A DNA stretch of 64,000 bases from the NCBI GenBank assembly GCA_029960045.1, contig JASCOV010000001.1, positions 558,001 through 622,000 of the forward strand. Reading direction: 5' to 3'. Source of the DNA: Flavobacteriaceae bacterium PS02293. Lineage in GTDB: Bacteria; Bacteroidota; Bacteroidia; Flavobacteriales; Weeksellaceae. The position numbers and the translations under genes are program-made. Shown piece by piece: positions 53,568 through 61,163 of the stretch; the stretch's first letter is position 1; every line of letters begins with the position of its first letter. The notes beneath the pieces are model-generated. The model saw nothing but the letters and a program-made list of their open reading frames with translations, was not told the DNA's origin and did no database searches.

Positions 53568-54035
53568 TTATAGAAATGGCTTCATTTCGTCTTCGATGTC
53601 TCGGCGGAGATTCATCAATTTTATTGCGTATTCCTGCATTTGAATTTCTTTTTCTGATGTTGGATTCCATTTGGGAACCTGTACAGATTTTCCTTTTTCG
53701 TCAACAGCAACGAATACAATGATACAGTGCGTTTTCTTTTCGAAAGTTTTCTCTTTGATATTTCTGGAAAAAACATCGATGGCGATATGCATACTGGAAG
53801 TTCCGGTATAAATCACGTGAGATTCCAACTTGACAATTTCCCCGATTTTGATTGGTTGATAAAACCTGATTCCGCCAACATAAACCGTGACGCAATAACT
53901 GGATGACCAATTGCTTGCGCAGGCATAACCGACCTGATCTATCCATTTCATCACACTTCCTCCGTGAACGTTGCCACCGAAATTGACGTCTGTAGGTTCT
54001 GAAATAAACTGGAAAGTAATTGGTTTGTTGTCCAT
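53568..54035 (-). CDS. acyl-CoA thioesterase, hotdog fold
   Basis: A 155-residue hotdog thioesterase of the YciA/BFIT type that hydrolyses acyl-CoA. NVHGGSVMKWIDQVGYACAS is the signature: the Asp of the central helix is the catalytic residue in relatives. FYQPIKIGEIVKLES is the second conserved strand block. The ATG at 54035 is preferred over TTG at 54056. The 312-bp divergent gap to the next gene contains R1 copy 5. Confidence 0.85.
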   Translation of the reverse strand: MDNKPITFQFISEPTDVNFGGNVHGGSVMKWIDQVGYACASNWSSSYCVTVYVGGIRFYQPIKIGEIVKLESHVIYTGTSSMHIAIDVFSRNIKEKTFEKKTHCIIVFVAVDEKGKSVQVPKWNPTSEKEIQMQEYAIKLMNLRRDIEDEMKPFL

Positions 54036-54122
54036 TTTTTTGAAAATTAAATTCAAATGTAAGGCTTTTGATTAGAATTGGAAATTTCAGTTTAATGAGA
54101 AAACTTTGATTGGTAGACAAAT

Positions 54123-54215
54123 CTGCAACCCGACTTGAGTGGAGCTCATTTTTTGTGGCTGGAAAAGCATAGGCAAAAATAGCGGGAACGGAAGGCGGAT
54201 AAGTTGCCCAAAATA
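54123..54215 (-). repeat. R1 hairpin element, copy 5
   Basis: On the minus strand the terminal stem is GCAAC with GTTGC (54203-54207 pairs with 54125-54129), the third compensated variant. The middle stem is decayed (ATTTTTGCC with CACAAAAAAT) and the apical part is GCTTTTCCAGC, as in copy 4. This is the only copy in a divergent gap. Between it and the next promoter (54216-54336) nothing was recognised. Confidence 0.8.
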
Positions 54216-54336
54216 TGAAACTTAATTCCTTAACGAACGTTAAAGTTATGGAGGTAAATGTCAGAGGATGAGACCTTGCATCGGGGCGTAATATAAGATA
54301 ACTAAACGACATAGCCAAGATGTGGAAAATAAAACG

Positions 54337-54344
54337 TACTTTTG
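54337..54344 (+). promoter_or_regulatory. promoter element of the Spx/ArsC-like gene
   Basis: TACTTTTG ends 4 nt before the ATG at 54349. It lies inside the longer frame from 54322, which argues against that start. Confidence 0.55.
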
Positions 54345-54348
54345 CAAA

Positions 54349-54711
54349 ATGAAAAAAGTATTTTATCTTAAAACTTGCGATACTTGTAGAAAAATATTAG
54401 GACAATATGATACAAGAGATTGGGAACTACGTGAAATAAAAACAAACCCAATTACTGAGGAAGAAGTAGAAGATATGTACAAATTAGCCGGTTCTTATGA
54501 AGCTCTTTTCAATAAGAAATCGAATCAAATAAAACTGCAGGAGCTTGACCCAAAAAACCTTCAGGAAAAGGATTATAAAGAATTACTATTGGATCACTAT
54601 ACGTTTTTGAAACGTCCGGTTTTCCTTACAGAAGAAGAAATCTTCGTAGGTAGCGACAAAATCAACCTTGGTAAACTAAAAGATTATTTCCTTTCTAAGA
54701 AAGAAAATTAA
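54349..54711 (+). CDS. Spx/ArsC-family thioredoxin-fold protein
   Basis: A 120-residue member of the ArsC/Spx superfamily. C10-DT-C13 near the N-terminus (VFYLKTCDTCRKIL) is the redox motif seen in Spx-type proteins. The ArsC arginine near the KRPVFL stretch is present as R-P (FLKRPVFLTEE). Arsenate reduction is possible but not supported by context; a redox or glutaredoxin-linked role is equally likely. The start at 54349 is fixed by the promoter position. Confidence 0.82.
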   Translation: MKKVFYLKTCDTCRKILGQYDTRDWELREIKTNPITEEEVEDMYKLAGSYEALFNKKSNQIKLQELDPKNLQEKDYKELLLDHYTFLKRPVFLTEEEIFVGSDKINLGKLKDYFLSKKEN

Positions 54712-54735
54712 GCAATAAAATTTGTACAGTAAATC

Positions 54736-54767
54736 AATCCGGAGCGCAATCGTTTCGGATTTTTTTG
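54736..54767 (+). terminator. terminator of the Spx/ArsC-like gene
   Basis: AATCCG / CGGATT stem with a 14-nt loop, then T7. Confidence 0.7.
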
Positions 54768-54815
54768 TTTTTGATTTACTTTTAAAAAAATAAAATTTAG
54801 TCGTAATTTCACACA

Positions 54816-56027
54816 ATGAAACGTTCCGGAACTGCAGATTTGCCTTTACATTACGGTCAGGTTCCGCCTTGGCTTTATGAACGGATGTCCAAGCTTGGGC
54901 TCGCCATCGTGGAAGTGATTCTTGCAGATTATGGTAAGAATGAAGTCTTAAGAAAGTTGGCAGATCCGTTTTGGTTCCAGAGTTTTGGAGCGGTGATGGG
55001 AATGGATTGGCATTCTTCCGGAATCACGACTTCTGTGATGGGTGCTTTGAAACGTTCCATCAATCCGAATTCTAAATCGCTGGGAATCTATATTGCCGGC
55101 GGAAAAGGAAGATTCTCCAAAGAAACACCAAATGAACTTCTGAAAATTGCAGATTCCACCGGACTTGATGGCACGGAGCTCGTGCGATGCAGTAAGCTTT
55201 CTGCGAAGGTTGATAACACGGCTATCCAAGATGGTTATCAGCTTTATCTTCATAATTTTATTTTGTCGGACCAAGGCAATTGGGCGGTTGTTCAGCAAGG
55301 GATGCACGATTCTGACGGCACAGCGAGACGTTATCATTGGCTTTCTGAGAATGTCAGTTCTTTTGTGAATGAGCCTCATACTGGAATTTCTGGTGTGAAT
55401 CGTGGAAATATTCTCAATCTAACTTCAGCTCAAGCTGAACAAAGCAGAAACGGCATTGTGGACATCACAAAAACAGATTCCGAGAAGTGGATGCAGGATT
55501 TTCAACGCTTGATTTTGCCGGCGCATCACGAGGTTTTGGCGAGTGATGTGGATATGAAAAAGCTCGGAAATATCCTTTGGCTGGCGAGGGAAAATCAGCC
55601 TGAGAATTTTGAGGAATTGCTGATGCTGAAAGGCGTTGGTCCCAGAACGATGCAATCTCTGGCGCTTGTGAGTGAGGTGATTCACGGCGCACCATCAAGA
55701 TTTACAGACCCTGCGCGGTTTTCTTTTGCGCACGGTGGGAAAGACGGTCATCCGTTTCCTGTGCCTACCAAAACCTATGACGAAACCATTTCTATCCTAA
55801 GAACCGGCATAGAGAAATCTAAGTTGGGGAATACGGATAAAAGCCAGGCCATCAAGAAACTTCACGAGATTGCCTTGAAAACGGAAGCGAACTTCACACC
55901 CAATTTTAAACTTGAAGAATTGATAGAAGAGGAGCGACAAAACTCTTGGCGATTTGGTGGGAAGACGGTTTTTGGTGATGCGAAGCCGGGGAAATCGAAT
56001 GGTGGGATTCAGTTGAGTTTGTTTTGA
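54816..56027 (+). CDS. DUF763 domain-containing protein
   Basis: A 403-residue protein starting MKRSGTADLPLHYGQVPPWL, the signature of DUF763, a widespread archaeal and bacterial family of unknown function. A helix-hairpin-helix-like motif lies near residue 275 (ELLMLKGVGPRTMQSLALV), which in other proteins binds DNA non-specifically. A large conserved block (QGMHDSDGTARRYHWLS) precedes it. No neighbour points to a pathway. A role in DNA or RNA handling is inference from the hairpin motif. Confidence 0.85.
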   Translation: MKRSGTADLPLHYGQVPPWLYERMSKLGLAIVEVILADYGKNEVLRKLADPFWFQSFGAVMGMDWHSSGITTSVMGALKRSINPNSKSLGIYIAGGKGRFSKETPNELLKIADSTGLDGTELVRCSKLSAKVDNTAIQDGYQLYLHNFILSDQGNWAVVQQGMHDSDGTARRYHWLSENVSSFVNEPHTGISGVNRGNILNLTSAQAEQSRNGIVDITKTDSEKWMQDFQRLILPAHHEVLASDVDMKKLGNILWLARENQPENFEELLMLKGVGPRTMQSLALVSEVIHGAPSRFTDPARFSFAHGGKDGHPFPVPTKTYDETISILRTGIEKSKLGNTDKSQAIKKLHEIALKTEANFTPNFKLEELIEEERQNSWRFGGKTVFGDAKPGKSNGGIQLSLF

Positions 56028-56038
56028 AAATTAAGTTT

Positions 56039-56595
56039 ATGAATAGGTATTACTATAATAATTTGATAGTTGAAGTTTTTATGACTCCACATTTTCTCTT
56101 AATTCAAATGATAATTTGGAAGTTTATGAGAATATCTATTTTGGAGAAGATGCTGAAAAATATCCAAGCTCAAAGCACGGCATTAGATTAGTTGAGAAGG
56201 ATAAAGAAATTAATAATTGTTTGATTATCGGTTCTGGCGGCGAAACAAGTATTAATGAAAATTCTTCTATTTTAGACAATGATAACATTCTTGTATGTTG
56301 TTCCGATTCTATTTTTTCTATTTCAATATTAGATTTGAAACTGAATTGGGTCAAGAAATTAGATATGGCAACTTGTTTTAAAATATTCAGGATTGAAAAT
56401 GATTTTGTTGTCCACGGAGAGTTGGAAATTACAAGAATTGACAGCTTTGGAAATATTATTTGGCAATTTGGTGGTGCTGATATTTTTGTTTCTTTGGACG
56501 GAGAAGATTCTTTTCAGCTTAACGAAAATCATATTGTCTTAAAGGATTTTACTGGTACAATTTATAATCTAAATTTTAACGGAGAATCGATTTAA
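56039..56595 (+). pseudogene. frameshifted hypothetical gene, beta-propeller-like
   Basis: An ATG at 56039 opens a frame (MNRYYYNNLIVEVFMTPHF) that leaves the frame of the larger ORF (from TTG 56116, ending 56595) by one base. Adding one T to the T4 run near 56092-56095 joins them into one protein of about 185 residues (MTPHF-SLNSNDNLEVYENIYF). The second part has short repeated beta strands (WVKKLDMAT, IIWQFGGADIF) like one or two PQQ/WD-type blades. The function is unknown. It may be a real pseudogene or a homopolymer error. Confidence 0.6.
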
Positions 56596-56712
56596 TTTTT
56601 CTTGTTTTTAAAAAGGTTACATCTTGAGTTTTTTTTAGAATTTTAGCCGTTTTTGAAAATTAGAAAGATTTTAATTAATAAATTAGTAAAATTGATTTTA
56701 TAAAAATACAAT

Positions 56713-57237
56713 ATGAACATTCCTAATAAACTAGATAATATTTATCCTAAAACAAGAAAAAATCTAAAACATCTTATTAATTTTTATTTCGATGATTTAG
56801 AACCAGACAGAGAGGGCTTATTAGAATTTTTAATTTCCAAAACTTCATTGACATTAAATCAATTAGAATTTATCTTAAAAATTACTGCCGAAAATTTTCA
56901 CTTTTTTAAGAAAAATTTTAATCACAAAAAATTATTAGTTTTTTTACCTTATACTATTGACGTTTTGATTAAGCCAGCTGATTTGTGGGAAGGTTCTGAA
57001 AATAAAATTCAATTGTTGGTAAAATTAAGGGATTTAATTGAAGGAAAAATAGAAGATATTGAAAATATAACTCCATTTATAATTAATGAGGAACCAAAAA
57101 TAGAAGAGAAAGAAGACGAATTTGATTATGTAGAAAGAGGTTCAAATTCTAATTATGAAGCTCATCAAAGTTACGATGATTGGATAAATCAAGAATTTGG
57201 CGATGAAGCAGAAACTGTGCGTGGAAACTTAGATTAA
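56713..57237 (+). CDS. hypothetical protein, acidic C-terminus
   Basis: A 174-residue protein without a recognised family. Residues 1-120 look helical (NLKHLINFYFDDLEPDREG, LLVKLRDLIEGK). The end is highly acidic (EPKIEEKEDEFDYVERG and NQEFGDEAETVRGNLD). There is no signal peptide. The DNA is much richer in A/T than the fad genes next to it. It lies with the frameshifted gene in a small accessory patch between DUF763 and fadE, and may be recently acquired. Confidence 0.55.
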   Translation: MNIPNKLDNIYPKTRKNLKHLINFYFDDLEPDREGLLEFLISKTSLTLNQLEFILKITAENFHFFKKNFNHKKLLVFLPYTIDVLIKPADLWEGSENKIQLLVKLRDLIEGKIEDIENITPFIINEEPKIEEKEDEFDYVERGSNSNYEAHQSYDDWINQEFGDEAETVRGNLD

Positions 57238-57254
57238 ATATTGATTATAAAATA

Positions 57255-57287
57255 ATAAACCCTCCGAAAAATTCAGAGGGTTTATTA
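57255..57287. terminator. bidirectional terminator ending the fad operon
   Basis: AATAAACCCTC / GAGGGTTTATT stem with an 11-nt loop, between the orphan gene and fadE, which converge. Confidence 0.88.
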
Positions 57288-57307
57288 TTTCAATCAAAAT
57301 TGATAAT

Positions 57308-59095
57308 TTAGTAAGAACCTTTCCCAATATAATGAGCGGCAATCTTTTCTGTCAAGGCAATTGGATTCGGCGTGTTGACGTATTTTGTAAAACGTCTTAG
57401 TCCAGCCAACATCATTCTTTGCTCGTCGCCTTCGGAGAAAGACACGATGCCTTCTTTGGCGTTGGTTGCGATGATGTCAACGGCTTTGTAAAGATTCAGT
57501 CTTGCCATTGCAGCTTCTACAGAATCGGTATCGAAATGTTTCTCCGCTCTCAGGATGGCGGATTCTGCCATATAGATTTGGTTCAGGATTTCGGAAGCGT
57601 TCAGGAGAAGATGCTGCTGTTTCTCGATGTCCATCATATATTTTTGAAGGGCAGAACCGGAAACCATCAGGAAAACTTTTTTCAGATTTTTGATGACTTC
57701 TTTTTCCTCAGACATATATTCTGAATAATCTGGAATGTCGAAAGACGGAATTCCCATCAATTCTTTTCCTACATTTTTTGCAGGCGTCAAAAGGTCGATT
57801 TTCCCTTGCATTGTACGTTTGATGAGCATTCCAATGGCAAGAAGTCGATTGATTTCGTTCGTTCCTTCGTAGATTCTGGAAATTCTTGAATCTCTCCAGG
57901 CAGATTCCATTGGTGTGTCTTCTGAGAAGCCCATTCCACCGAAGATTTGAATCCCTTCATCCGCTGAATGTTGCGCCAAATCTGAAACGAAAACTTTCAG
58001 GATAGAACATTCTACAGCGAATTCCTCAACACCTTTCAATTCCGCTTCTTCGTGGTTCATTCCGCCGGCAACCAATTCCTCGATTTTGTTTTCGACATCT
58101 TTTGCACCACGATATGCTCCAGCTTCGCTCACAAAAGTTCCTGTTGCCATCTCTGCCAACTTCTTACGAATCGCGCCGAAAGTGTTGATAGAAACGCCAA
58201 ACTGCTTTCTCTCCGTAGAATAAGTCAATGAATGGTTCAGGATTCTTCTTTGCGCATCCAGACACGCAGCAGCCAATTTAATTCGGCCAACATTTAGTGC
58301 ATTTAATGCGATTTTGAATCCGTTGTTTCTTTCGCCCAAAAGATTCTCCACCGGAACTTTCATATCATTAAAGAAAACCTGACGCGTAGAAGACGCACGG
58401 ATTCCCAATTTGTGTTCTTCCTCTCCGAAAGTCAGACTCTCAGGATTTTCCAATTCCGAACGGTTGATGACGAATCCGGTGATGTTTTTATCATCATCAA
58501 TTTTGGCGAACAAAGTGAAAGTGTCTGCAAAACCTGCATTTGAAATCCACATTTTTTGTCCGTTGATGATGTAATGTTTTCCATCATCGGAAAGTTTGGC
58601 TCTTGTTTTTCCGCTGTTGGCGTCTGAACCTGCATCTGGCTCAGTCAAACAGTAAGCCCCGAATTTGGTTCCAGCCGCTAAGTCCGGAAGGTATTTGTTT
58701 TTCAAGTATTCGCTTCCGTAAAGTAGGATTGGTAAAGTTCCAATTCCTGTGTGCGCGCCATAAGCTGTTGCTAATGAACCAGTCGTTCCGGAGATGTAGT
58801 CGCAAGCCAGCATTGTGGTTACGAATCCCATTCCCAATCCGCCGTAAGCTTCCGGAACAGCTATTCCCAGGAATCCCATTTCTCCGATTTTACGCATCAC
58901 TTCTTCCGTGTAAGCATAATCTTTTTTCTCGAAGCGTTCTTTGTTCGGAACCACTTCTTTATCTATGAATTCTTTCGCAGAATCGCGAAGCATTTTTTGT
59001 TCTTCGGAAAGTTCCTCGATGCTGAAGATTTCCTGAGCGGTAATGTCCTTTACAAGGAATTCGCCACCGTTTAATGTTTGGGTTTCAGTTGACAT
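57308..59095 (-). CDS. fadE: acyl-CoA dehydrogenase
   Basis: A 595-residue FAD enzyme for the first step of beta-oxidation. Seen: YCLTEPDAGSDA and WISNAGFADTFTLFAKI in the N-terminal half, the catalytic Glu in RIYEGTNEINRLL (about 430), and an extra C-terminal domain of about 150 residues. Length and domain plan match Bacillus FadE (YusJ). It is the last gene of the fad operon and is preceded by a four-helix-bundle cassette. Confidence 0.93.
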   Translation of the reverse strand: MSTETQTLNGGEFLVKDITAQEIFSIEELSEEQKMLRDSAKEFIDKEVVPNKERFEKKDYAYTEEVMRKIGEMGFLGIAVPEAYGGLGMGFVTTMLACDYISGTTGSLATAYGAHTGIGTLPILLYGSEYLKNKYLPDLAAGTKFGAYCLTEPDAGSDANSGKTRAKLSDDGKHYIINGQKMWISNAGFADTFTLFAKIDDDKNITGFVINRSELENPESLTFGEEEHKLGIRASSTRQVFFNDMKVPVENLLGERNNGFKIALNALNVGRIKLAAACLDAQRRILNHSLTYSTERKQFGVSINTFGAIRKKLAEMATGTFVSEAGAYRGAKDVENKIEELVAGGMNHEEAELKGVEEFAVECSILKVFVSDLAQHSADEGIQIFGGMGFSEDTPMESAWRDSRISRIYEGTNEINRLLAIGMLIKRTMQGKIDLLTPAKNVGKELMGIPSFDIPDYSEYMSEEKEVIKNLKKVFLMVSGSALQKYMMDIEKQQHLLLNASEILNQIYMAESAILRAEKHFDTDSVEAAMARLNLYKAVDIIATNAKEGIVSFSEGDEQRMMLAGLRRFTKYVNTPNPIALTEKIAAHYIGKGSY

Positions 59096-59105
59096 AATAT
59101 TTTGT

Positions 59106-59137
59106 GATTTTAAATTTTAGATTATAAATTTTAGATG
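59106..59137. repeat. inverted repeat, left frame of the first four-helix-bundle cassette
   Basis: ATTATAAATTTTAGATG (59121-59137) is a perfect 17-bp inverted copy of 59509-59525. The arms can be extended to 32 bp with 28 matches. Confidence 0.75.
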
Positions 59138-59149
59138 TAAGACTCGCTG

Positions 59150-59506
59150 TTATAAATTTTCAGATGAAGTTTTGATGATTTTAGTTAGAATATTAATGAT
59201 GCTTTCGATTTCTTTTAAATAAGAATCAACTTCAATCTGAACAAGATTTGAAGACTGATAAAGCTTTAGCCAATATTTTGTTTCTCTCGCTTCCTTATTT
59301 GCAATGGAAAGTTTTGAGATAAAATCTTTTTTAGATTGCGCAGCAATTGCTTCTTCTACATTTGCACCAATCGAAGTTCCACAACGAAGAATCTGTTTTG
59401 AAAGAATATATTCATTTTGAGATTTACAAATAGTATAAAATTTAATTATTCTTAATGCAAAGTCAAATGTTTTATGTTGAATCAAATTATCTTCTTTGAA
59501 GCTCAT
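59150..59506 (-). CDS. four-helix-bundle protein (S23/IVP family), copy 1
   Basis: A 118-residue protein of the family encoded by rRNA intervening sequences and related to the Avd accessory protein of diversity-generating retroelements. Typical blocks are FDFALRIIKFY, ILSKQILRCGTSIGANVEEA and KLSIANKEARETKYWLKL. It lies alone between fadA and fadE, framed by inverted repeats whose inner ends are 12 bp (left) and 2 bp (right) from the gene. There is no rRNA gene nearby, so it is not an rRNA insert here. The function is unknown; RNA or nucleic-acid binding is likely for the family. Confidence 0.88.
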   Translation of the reverse strand: MSFKEDNLIQHKTFDFALRIIKFYTICKSQNEYILSKQILRCGTSIGANVEEAIAAQSKKDFISKLSIANKEARETKYWLKLYQSSNLVQIEVDSYLKEIESIINILTKIIKTSSENL

Positions 59507-59508
59507 TT

Positions 59509-59540
59509 CATCTAAAATTTATAATTTAAAATCTATAATT
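59509..59540. repeat. inverted repeat, right frame of the first four-helix-bundle cassette
   Basis: CATCTAAAATTTATAAT (59509-59525) is the partner of 59121-59137. The outer part TTAAAATCTATAATT matches the left arm in 11 of 15. Confidence 0.75.
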
Positions 59541-59541
59541 A

Positions 59542-60717
59542 TTAAAGAAGTTCAAAAACACTCGCTGCGCCCTGACCAGTTCCTACGCACATTGTCACAA
59601 CACCATATTTGCTGTTTCTGCGTTTCATTTCGTCAAGAAGTTGGACAGTTAATTTAGTTCCTGTACAGCCAAGTGGATGTCCAAGTGCGATTGCGCCTCC
59701 GTTTACGTTGACGATGTCTGGATTGATGTTCAATTCTCTTAAGATTGCAACTGACTGAGAAGCAAACGCTTCATTCAACTCAAACAAATCAATGTCGGAT
59801 TGTTTAAGTCCAGCTTGTTCCAGTGCTTTTGGAATGGCGAACATTGGTCCGATTCCCATAATTCTTGGCGGAACACCGACAGTAGAATAGGAGAGAAGTC
59901 TCGCAACTGGTGTCAGATTCAATTCTTTTACCATTCTTTCTGACATTACCATTGTAAAAGCGGCACCGTCAGAAGTTTGAGAAGAATTACCAGCCGTCAC
60001 AGAACCATTCGCTGCAAAAACCGGACGCAGTTTTGCCAAAGCTTCAACGGATGTGTCAGCTCTTGGACCTTCATCTTGCTTGAACGCATATTCTTTGGTC
60101 TGGATTTTTTCCTTTTCATCAAGGAAATTATATGCTACATCAATCGGAACAATCTGACTTTCAAATTTTCCTTCCTTGATGGCTTTCATTGCTTTCTGAT
60201 GTGAGTTGTAAGCAAATTGGTCTTGCTCCTCACGACTCACTTTGAATTCGTTGGCAACGGCTTCCGCTGTCAATCCCATTCCCCAATAATAATCGGGATG
60301 TTTTTTTGCCAAATCCGTGTCTGGAATCGGTTTGTAGCCTCCCATCGGGATGTAAGACATACTTTCTGCTCCACCAGCGATGATGCATTCTGCCATTCCA
60401 GCTTTGATTTTCGCAGCCGCAATTGCAATCGCTTCTGAGCCTGACGCGCAATATCTGTTGACTGTCACGCCCGGAACTTTGTCGGTATCCAATCCCATTA
60501 ATGAAATCAATCTTGCGACATTAAGGCCTTGTTCTGCTTCCGGCATTGCACAACCGACAATCAAATCGTCGATACGGGCCGGGTCAAGATTTGGAACATC
60601 TTTCATCAGATGTTGTATCACAGTTGCCGCCATATCATCCGGGCGGGTAAAACGCAAAGAACCTTTCGGCGCTTTACCAACTGCTGTTCTGTATCCTGTT
60701 ACTATATATGCTTCCAT
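59542..60717 (-). CDS. fadA: acetyl-CoA C-acyltransferase (3-ketoacyl-CoA thiolase)
   Basis: A 391-residue thiolase cleaving 3-ketoacyl-CoA. The acyl-acceptor Cys lies in VNRYCASGSEAIAIAA (about C90), the catalytic His in GGAIALGHPLGCTG, and the second Cys in MCVGTGQGA. It lies between two four-helix-bundle genes in the fad operon and matches FadA of the Bacillus fadNAE operon in length and order. Confidence 0.94.
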   Translation of the reverse strand: MEAYIVTGYRTAVGKAPKGSLRFTRPDDMAATVIQHLMKDVPNLDPARIDDLIVGCAMPEAEQGLNVARLISLMGLDTDKVPGVTVNRYCASGSEAIAIAAAKIKAGMAECIIAGGAESMSYIPMGGYKPIPDTDLAKKHPDYYWGMGLTAEAVANEFKVSREEQDQFAYNSHQKAMKAIKEGKFESQIVPIDVAYNFLDEKEKIQTKEYAFKQDEGPRADTSVEALAKLRPVFAANGSVTAGNSSQTSDGAAFTMVMSERMVKELNLTPVARLLSYSTVGVPPRIMGIGPMFAIPKALEQAGLKQSDIDLFELNEAFASQSVAILRELNINPDIVNVNGGAIALGHPLGCTGTKLTVQLLDEMKRRNSKYGVVTMCVGTGQGAASVFELL

Positions 60718-60734
60718 TGTTTTGTTGTATTTAC

Positions 60735-60752
60735 GTATTAATGTAAAATGTA
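60735..60752. repeat. inverted repeat, left frame of the second four-helix-bundle cassette
   Basis: GTATTAATGTAAAATGTA holds GTATTAATGTA and TGTAAAATGTA modules. The same two modules occur inverted at 61132-61157 in a different order and in the trpB-trpA gap (43438-43495). Confidence 0.6.
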
Positions 60753-60761
60753 TTTATGGTT

Positions 60762-61124
60762 TTAAAATGTTTGAGTATTAAATTTCTGTTTCAATTTTGC
60801 CAACATATTTTGGATGTGTTTGATTTCAGAATAGATGTTATTAAAATCATCATTTTTAAAGAATCCCAAATCATTAGCAATTAATATTTGAGTTTCAAAT
60901 TCGAATGATGAGCCTAATGCAATATTCAGAAAATGAGAAAATTGAGCATTTGTATCACGACCAGCGCCTTCAGCAATGTTAGATGGAATTGAAATTAAAC
61001 TTCTTCTTGCTTGAGAAGTTAATCCGAACAATTCATCTTTTGGAAAATTGTTAGAAGCCAAGTAAAATATTTTACAAAGTTTCATTGATTTTGTCCAAAC
61101 TTCTAAATCTCTAAAATTGTGCAT
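60762..61124 (-). CDS. four-helix-bundle protein (S23/IVP family), copy 2
   Basis: A 120-residue protein of the same family as the gene at 59150, but of a distant subgroup: FRDLEVWTKSMKLCKIFY, FGLTSQARRSLISIPSNIAEG and AQFSHFLNIALGSSFEFETQ. It lies between fadN and fadA. Inverted TGTAAAATGTA-type repeats (60735 and 61132) frame it. The two copies in one operon are too different to be a local duplication, so they point to two separate insertions. Confidence 0.88.
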   Translation of the reverse strand: MHNFRDLEVWTKSMKLCKIFYLASNNFPKDELFGLTSQARRSLISIPSNIAEGAGRDTNAQFSHFLNIALGSSFEFETQILIANDLGFFKNDDFNNIYSEIKHIQNMLAKLKQKFNTQTF

Positions 61125-61130
61125 CGTTAA

Positions 61131-61159
61131 TACATTAATACTTTTTACATTTTACAGAA
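61131..61159. repeat. R4 module, right frame of the second four-helix-bundle cassette
   Basis: TACATTAATAC (61132-61142) and TACATTTTACA (61147-61157) are inverse copies of the modules at 60735-60752. The 28-nt block from 61132 equals 43469-43496 except for two bases. Confidence 0.65.
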
Positions 61160-61163
61160 AAAT

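Noticed and set aside
54322..54348. Longer start for the Spx/ArsC-like gene
   Set aside because: The extension contains the promoter element and breaks the conserved N-terminal strand.
59150..59506. Four-helix-bundle gene as a sign of a diversity-generating retroelement
   Set aside because: No reverse transcriptase or template/variable repeat pair is present; only the family relation to Avd remains.
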